Origin: JASLPR01 sp964496475
Lineage (GTDB): Bacteria > Chloroflexota > UBA11872 > VXNJ01
Assembly (NCBI GenBank): GCA_964496475.1
Contig: CAZBZS010000012.1
Span: forward strand, 1-53,719
DNA: 53,719 bases
Reading direction: 5' to 3'
Below, piece by piece: positions 50,836-53,719 of the stretch. The position numbers and the translations under genes were made by a program. Positions within the stretch are counted from its first letter, which is position 1; each line of letters begins with the position of its first letter. The notes beneath the pieces were generated by a model. It was not told where the DNA came from. It searched no databases and saw only the letters and a list, made by a program, of their open reading frames with translations.

Positions 50836-52875
50836 CTGATCCAAGTGGTCTTCCACGCCTGGACAATACGTCCATGGCTCGGTGGGAAAATAGCGAGTGA
50901 TTAAGTCGTAAAGAAGCGGATCATTCTCCTGTATCCAACCCCTAGTGTCATGGGAGTCCTTGAACCCTGATCGATCCATGATGTATCCCTCAACAGCCAT
51001 CGCCCAGTACTCGCCTACAAGATGACTGTTATCTTGCTCTTCACCTGGCTCAAGATGCTGTTCAAAGGGGGCAAGAAGTCCTGTATCAATCGCGTTTTGT
51101 GCAAGGACATATATTCTCTCGTAGAAATATATTTCGTTCAGTTCCTCGAAAACCACGTGGTTGATCGTGTGTACCAGCTCGTGGATGACAGGATTTCCAC
51201 CGGTATCCCAGTTCCCCGGATAACAAAGCCACTCCGCACTCGCCGTCATACTCGTGTCCGTCATTCCCATCGCGAAGCCACCGGGTTCATTTTCGGTAGA
51301 GTATTCAGGAAGCACGGATGTATCACCTGATGCGAAAAGCGAGATCCGGGTTTGTTGTGCCTTCAAGATTTCTCGAAATTCAGGCCGGGCGGAGGTCATA
51401 AAGATAATCGCCTCCCGGGCTGCGAGAAATGCTTCGTCGGGAACGTCTGCTCCACCAACGATGATCACCCCGGCCCCCGAGATGTATTTTGTGTAGTGCT
51501 CAAGACCCTCGGGACTCGGCGCTTCGACAACATTCGGGCCCGTATCAATGTATTCAAATGGCTTCGATCGCAAAGCGTGGCCGGGCCGGCCATTTCCGGT
51601 CTCCACCCACAACAAGTTATCCAGGTGTATCACGACCGGTCTTAACATACCTCGGCCTTCATATGCATCACATAAACTGGCGTAATAATCCACGTAGTCC
51701 TGCCATGCAACATCATGATCTTCATAAGGGTGCCTGACCGATAGAAATGATTCGGGGGCCCACTTGATCGCCACCTCAATACCCATCTCAAAGATCCATG
51801 TAGCAGTCGGGCCATTCCGTGCTATTCCGCCGCTGGAAGACTCATAAAAATACGTGTCACGATTCCGCACGTTTTGTAATCCATCACCCAACAGTTCCAA
51901 ATACTGTCTGGCGTCAATCTGTTTGGCAGAAGCAAAATCCTGACTGCAACTACCTTCCGGAGTACGTGAATAGGACGACAGCGACGTATACGAACGGTCA
52001 GGTTTAAGTATTGGGGTTGGAGCCGCCGATGCGGATCGGCCCACAACAGACGCAGCGAACTGGTATTCGCCGTCGCTTTCTTCAATCTGGGACCATTCCA
52101 CACGAGCACTTCGAACTGTTGGAACGTCAGGACCAAACTCGCCACTCCGGGCGCACGAATGGAACAAGCTGCCATCCATGATCGCGTTATGCGACAAATC
52201 CCCCCGCTCAACCATCAATCGCAGCGCCGCCGCTGCAGCTGTTGAGCTGCCCTGGTCAATCCCGTCACCTCGCTGATGGTCTTGTAGCGCATTCCCCAAC
52301 AACGTGGTGACAGCAGGCCTATCCGGAAAGCGCATCTCGGTCACAAAATAGGCGAAGTACTGGGCGGCACCCTCGACAAACATGCGTCCAACTTCCTGGC
52401 ACTGCCGCTCCTCAAGATCATGTTGAAACGCGTGGTAGAGCTCATGCACGAGGAACTGGTGCAGGCCCCAGTCCGGCATGCCATCTGGAACAGCCATCAT
52501 CACAAGGCGCACATCACCACAGAGAGGAATTTGGCTTGACACGTCAGCGCCACCTTCCATCCACAGGCGATACTCGGCCAGTTGATGGTTCCGATGCTCG
52601 GCATCAATACAATTGTGGGCGGCCATCCATGTCTGAATTTCATCAAGCATTGCCTCAACCTGTTCTTGCGAGATCACCCGCTCAAACTTGGCAAACGACT
52701 TCCCGTGTTCGGGGTTGCCGTCCGGTGACCAAGCACCTGGGGACACATCAGAAATGTGCGATCCGACGGGGTAAATCACCGCCAAGACATCGCTTTGGCG
52801 ATTCGCCATCAGGCTCGACGCTCGCGCGGCATCCGCTTCAAGCGTCGCAGTCGGCACGCTCGTGAGATTAAACAA
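50833..52875 (-). CDS. Large protein with two HExxH zinc-protease sites
   Basis: A 680-residue frame. HELYH at about 144-148 is followed 20 residues on by FVEGAAQYFAY, and HELVH at about 565-569 is followed by GEYWAMAVEGY; each pair looks like a gluzincin HExxH...E site. The two halves are not obviously alike otherwise, so this may be two peptidase-like domains in tandem. Cys pairs suggest export. The frame is open upstream to a TAA at 53098 and beyond it, in the same frame, lies a lipoprotein signal peptide (see 53098-53232), so the true gene is probably 50833-53232 with a nonsense codon. Only TTG 52875 or ATG 52809 would serve as local starts. Family not recognised; lower GC than its neighbours. 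Confidence 0.7.
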   Translation of the reverse strand: MFNLTSVPTATLEADAARASSLMANRQSDVLAVIYPVGSHISDVSPGAWSPDGNPEHGKSFAKFERVISQEQVEAMLDEIQTWMAAHNCIDAEHRNHQLAEYRLWMEGGADVSSQIPLCGDVRLVMMAVPDGMPDWGLHQFLVHELYHAFQHDLEERQCQEVGRMFVEGAAQYFAYFVTEMRFPDRPAVTTLLGNALQDHQRGDGIDQGSSTAAAAALRLMVERGDLSHNAIMDGSLFHSCARSGEFGPDVPTVRSARVEWSQIEESDGEYQFAASVVGRSASAAPTPILKPDRSYTSLSSYSRTPEGSCSQDFASAKQIDARQYLELLGDGLQNVRNRDTYFYESSSGGIARNGPTATWIFEMGIEVAIKWAPESFLSVRHPYEDHDVAWQDYVDYYASLCDAYEGRGMLRPVVIHLDNLLWVETGNGRPGHALRSKPFEYIDTGPNVVEAPSPEGLEHYTKYISGAGVIIVGGADVPDEAFLAAREAIIFMTSARPEFREILKAQQTRISLFASGDTSVLPEYSTENEPGGFAMGMTDTSMTASAEWLCYPGNWDTGGNPVIHELVHTINHVVFEELNEIYFYERIYVLAQNAIDTGLLAPFEQHLEPGEEQDNSHLVGEYWAMAVEGYIMDRSGFKDSHDTRGWIQENDPLLYDLITRYFPTEPWTYCPGVEDHLDQ

Positions 52876-53097
52876 ACGAAGCCCGGTAGCCGTGCCAGAC
52901 CTGGCCGGTTGGGCCGCCGCCTCGTGGCTATGCGACCCATGATCGTGCCCTTCCGGCCTTGGCGTCGACGAGGGCGTCGCGGCACGGGGACTCTTGGCCG
53001 CAATTGGTTGGACCGCGGCCTTGGCCGGCGTCTCGGATGTCGATCGCTCACACCCGCCATCAGCCCACGTCCCGACGCCGGGAAGACATGCAACCTG

Positions 53098-53232
53098 TTA
53101 TTCATGTGTTTGTTGAGTCTGCGATGATCCTGATGACGCTTGGGGCCCACCCTCGACTACTGGGCCGTCCATTTGCCCACCACATCCAAAACACAGGGTC
53201 AGCACCAGCAAGCCGAAAGCCAAGAAAGACAT
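53098..53232 (-). pseudogene. Lipoprotein signal peptide cut off from the metallopeptidase frame
   Basis: ATG 53232 encodes MSFLAFGLLVLTLCFGCGGQ, a clean lipoprotein signal with Cys after LCFG, then a short linker and TAA at 53098-53100. The same frame continues without another stop through a Ser/Pro/His-rich linker into the HExxH protein. A single C-to-T type change (for example CAA to TAA) would explain it. Alternatively it is a separate 44-residue lipoprotein. Confidence 0.55.
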
Positions 53233-53497
53233 TGGTCGTCGACTCAATGCATAGCTGATCTTAAATATCTCACCCTACCTGTCTGCTTCACATGCATGAA
53301 CAAACCACTTAGTGGCGCCACGCGGACAGATCATTTAACTCCACGGTCGCCCAATTCCCACGTAAAATGGTGAAACTTCACTCAGGCCCACGGTACGGCG
53401 ACGGCCTCATAGTGATGATGGCCAAAAACCACAGCACTCCCAAAAGAGTATGTTGCAGCACCGCCTACACCGACCGTGCCCAGACGATTACCGCGCC

Positions 53498-53719
53498 TCA
53501 GTCGTGGATAACAACTAGTTTTTGCTCGGTCATCTCCTCGACGGCATACCGGGGACCCTCTTTACCCATGCCACTGTCCTTGAGACCACCGTAGGGCATG
53601 AGATCCGTCCGCCACTGGCTGCCCCAGTTGATGTGCACGTTGCCCGAATCCACTTCGCGAGCGAACCGCAGCGCCACGTCAATATCCTGGGTGAAGATCG
53701 CCGCGCTCAGGCCATAGAT
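53498..53719 (-). CDS. Aldehyde dehydrogenase, C-terminal part (continues beyond window)
   Basis: The last 73 residues of an ALDH: IYGLSAAIFTQDIDVALRFA, NVHINWGSQWRTDLMPYGG, and the ending EEMTEQKLVVIHD with TGA at 53498-53500. It differs from the enzyme at 27138-28550 at only 3 of 73 aligned residues, yet third codon positions differ widely, so the two are long-separated paralogs held by selection rather than a recent duplication. The remaining roughly 400 residues lie to the right of the window. Confidence 0.92.
   Translation of the reverse strand: MYGLSAAIFTQDIDVALRFAREVDSGNVHINWGSQWRTDLMPYGGLKDSGMGKEGPRYAVEEMTEQKLVVIHD

Noticed and set aside
52756..53127. Arg-rich + strand ORF at the right end
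   Set aside because: Antisense to the linker of the HExxH protein; composition typical of a shadow frame.

Overview
The window is high-GC bacterial DNA from an uncultivated, probably metagenome-assembled genome: there are two runs of exactly ten N (35691-35700 and 42231-42240). TTG and GTG starts, 4-bp ATGA/GTGA gene overlaps, a futalosine menaquinone cluster, a 2-oxoacid:ferredoxin oxidoreductase, many short-chain dehydrogenases (SDR), and members of the PhyH, MlrC, enolase and sulfatase families suggest a free-living or host-associated Chloroflexota (SAR202-like) lineage. That placement is inference; no 16S or ribosomal protein gene is present.

Region 1 (1-6861) is a cell-wall operon on the + strand: the 3' part of mraY, an APH-fold protein lacking its catalytic Asp, a MurF-like/alanine racemase fusion, a sugar-isomerase-like TIM barrel and a second, canonical murF. 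Region 2 (6917-12333) holds a small membrane protein, folP, a PHP phosphoesterase and korAB. Region 3 (12703-17608) is a + strand run: DUF362, HpcH/HpaI aldolase, SDR, glycerophosphodiesterase, SDR, glutaredoxin. Region 4 (17711-26873) mixes intact genes (sulfatase with its radical-SAM maturase, aminotransferase, two tandem SDRs) with decayed ones (enolase-superfamily enzyme, DUF3179 protein, SDR stub, WD40 lipoprotein). Region 5 (27138-34701) has an aldehyde dehydrogenase, a TetR gene with a clear promoter/operator, then mqnE-mqnA-mqnC-mqnD in overlapping order, an SDR remnant and an iron alcohol dehydrogenase.

Region 6 (about 34.9-44.7 kb) looks like a genomic island. A 57-bp direct repeat (51/57 identical) covering the 5' half of tRNA-Thr lies at both ends; the right copy is an intact tRNA gene with a tyrosine recombinase remnant just beside it. 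A pair of 9-bp motifs spaced 12 bp apart sits just inside each end. The cargo is catabolic: amidohydrolase, MlrC-type peptidase, SDR, class III aminotransferase, PhyH dioxygenase, plus truncated genes (formamidase, epoxide hydrolase, glycosidase, SDR). The recombinase itself is split by about 1.7 kb carrying the PhyH gene.

Region 7 (44.8-53.7 kb) has an M20 amidohydrolase, a TnpB-type gene (frameshifted, one zinc-ligand Cys replaced) followed 61 bp later by a three-repeat CRISPR mini-array (29-bp repeats, 61-bp period), a 3'-half tRNA-Arg, a multi-pass MscS-like protein, fragments of a phage terminase-like and a TolB-propeller gene, a large secreted protein with two HExxH sites, and the 3' end of a second aldehyde dehydrogenase almost identical in protein to the one at 27 kb. 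No cas genes are visible.

Recurring theme: at least six reading frames are broken by nonsense codons (mostly TGA, several where Trp is expected) or single frameshifts. TGA is clearly a normal stop in the intact genes, so these are best read as pseudogenes or sequencing errors.
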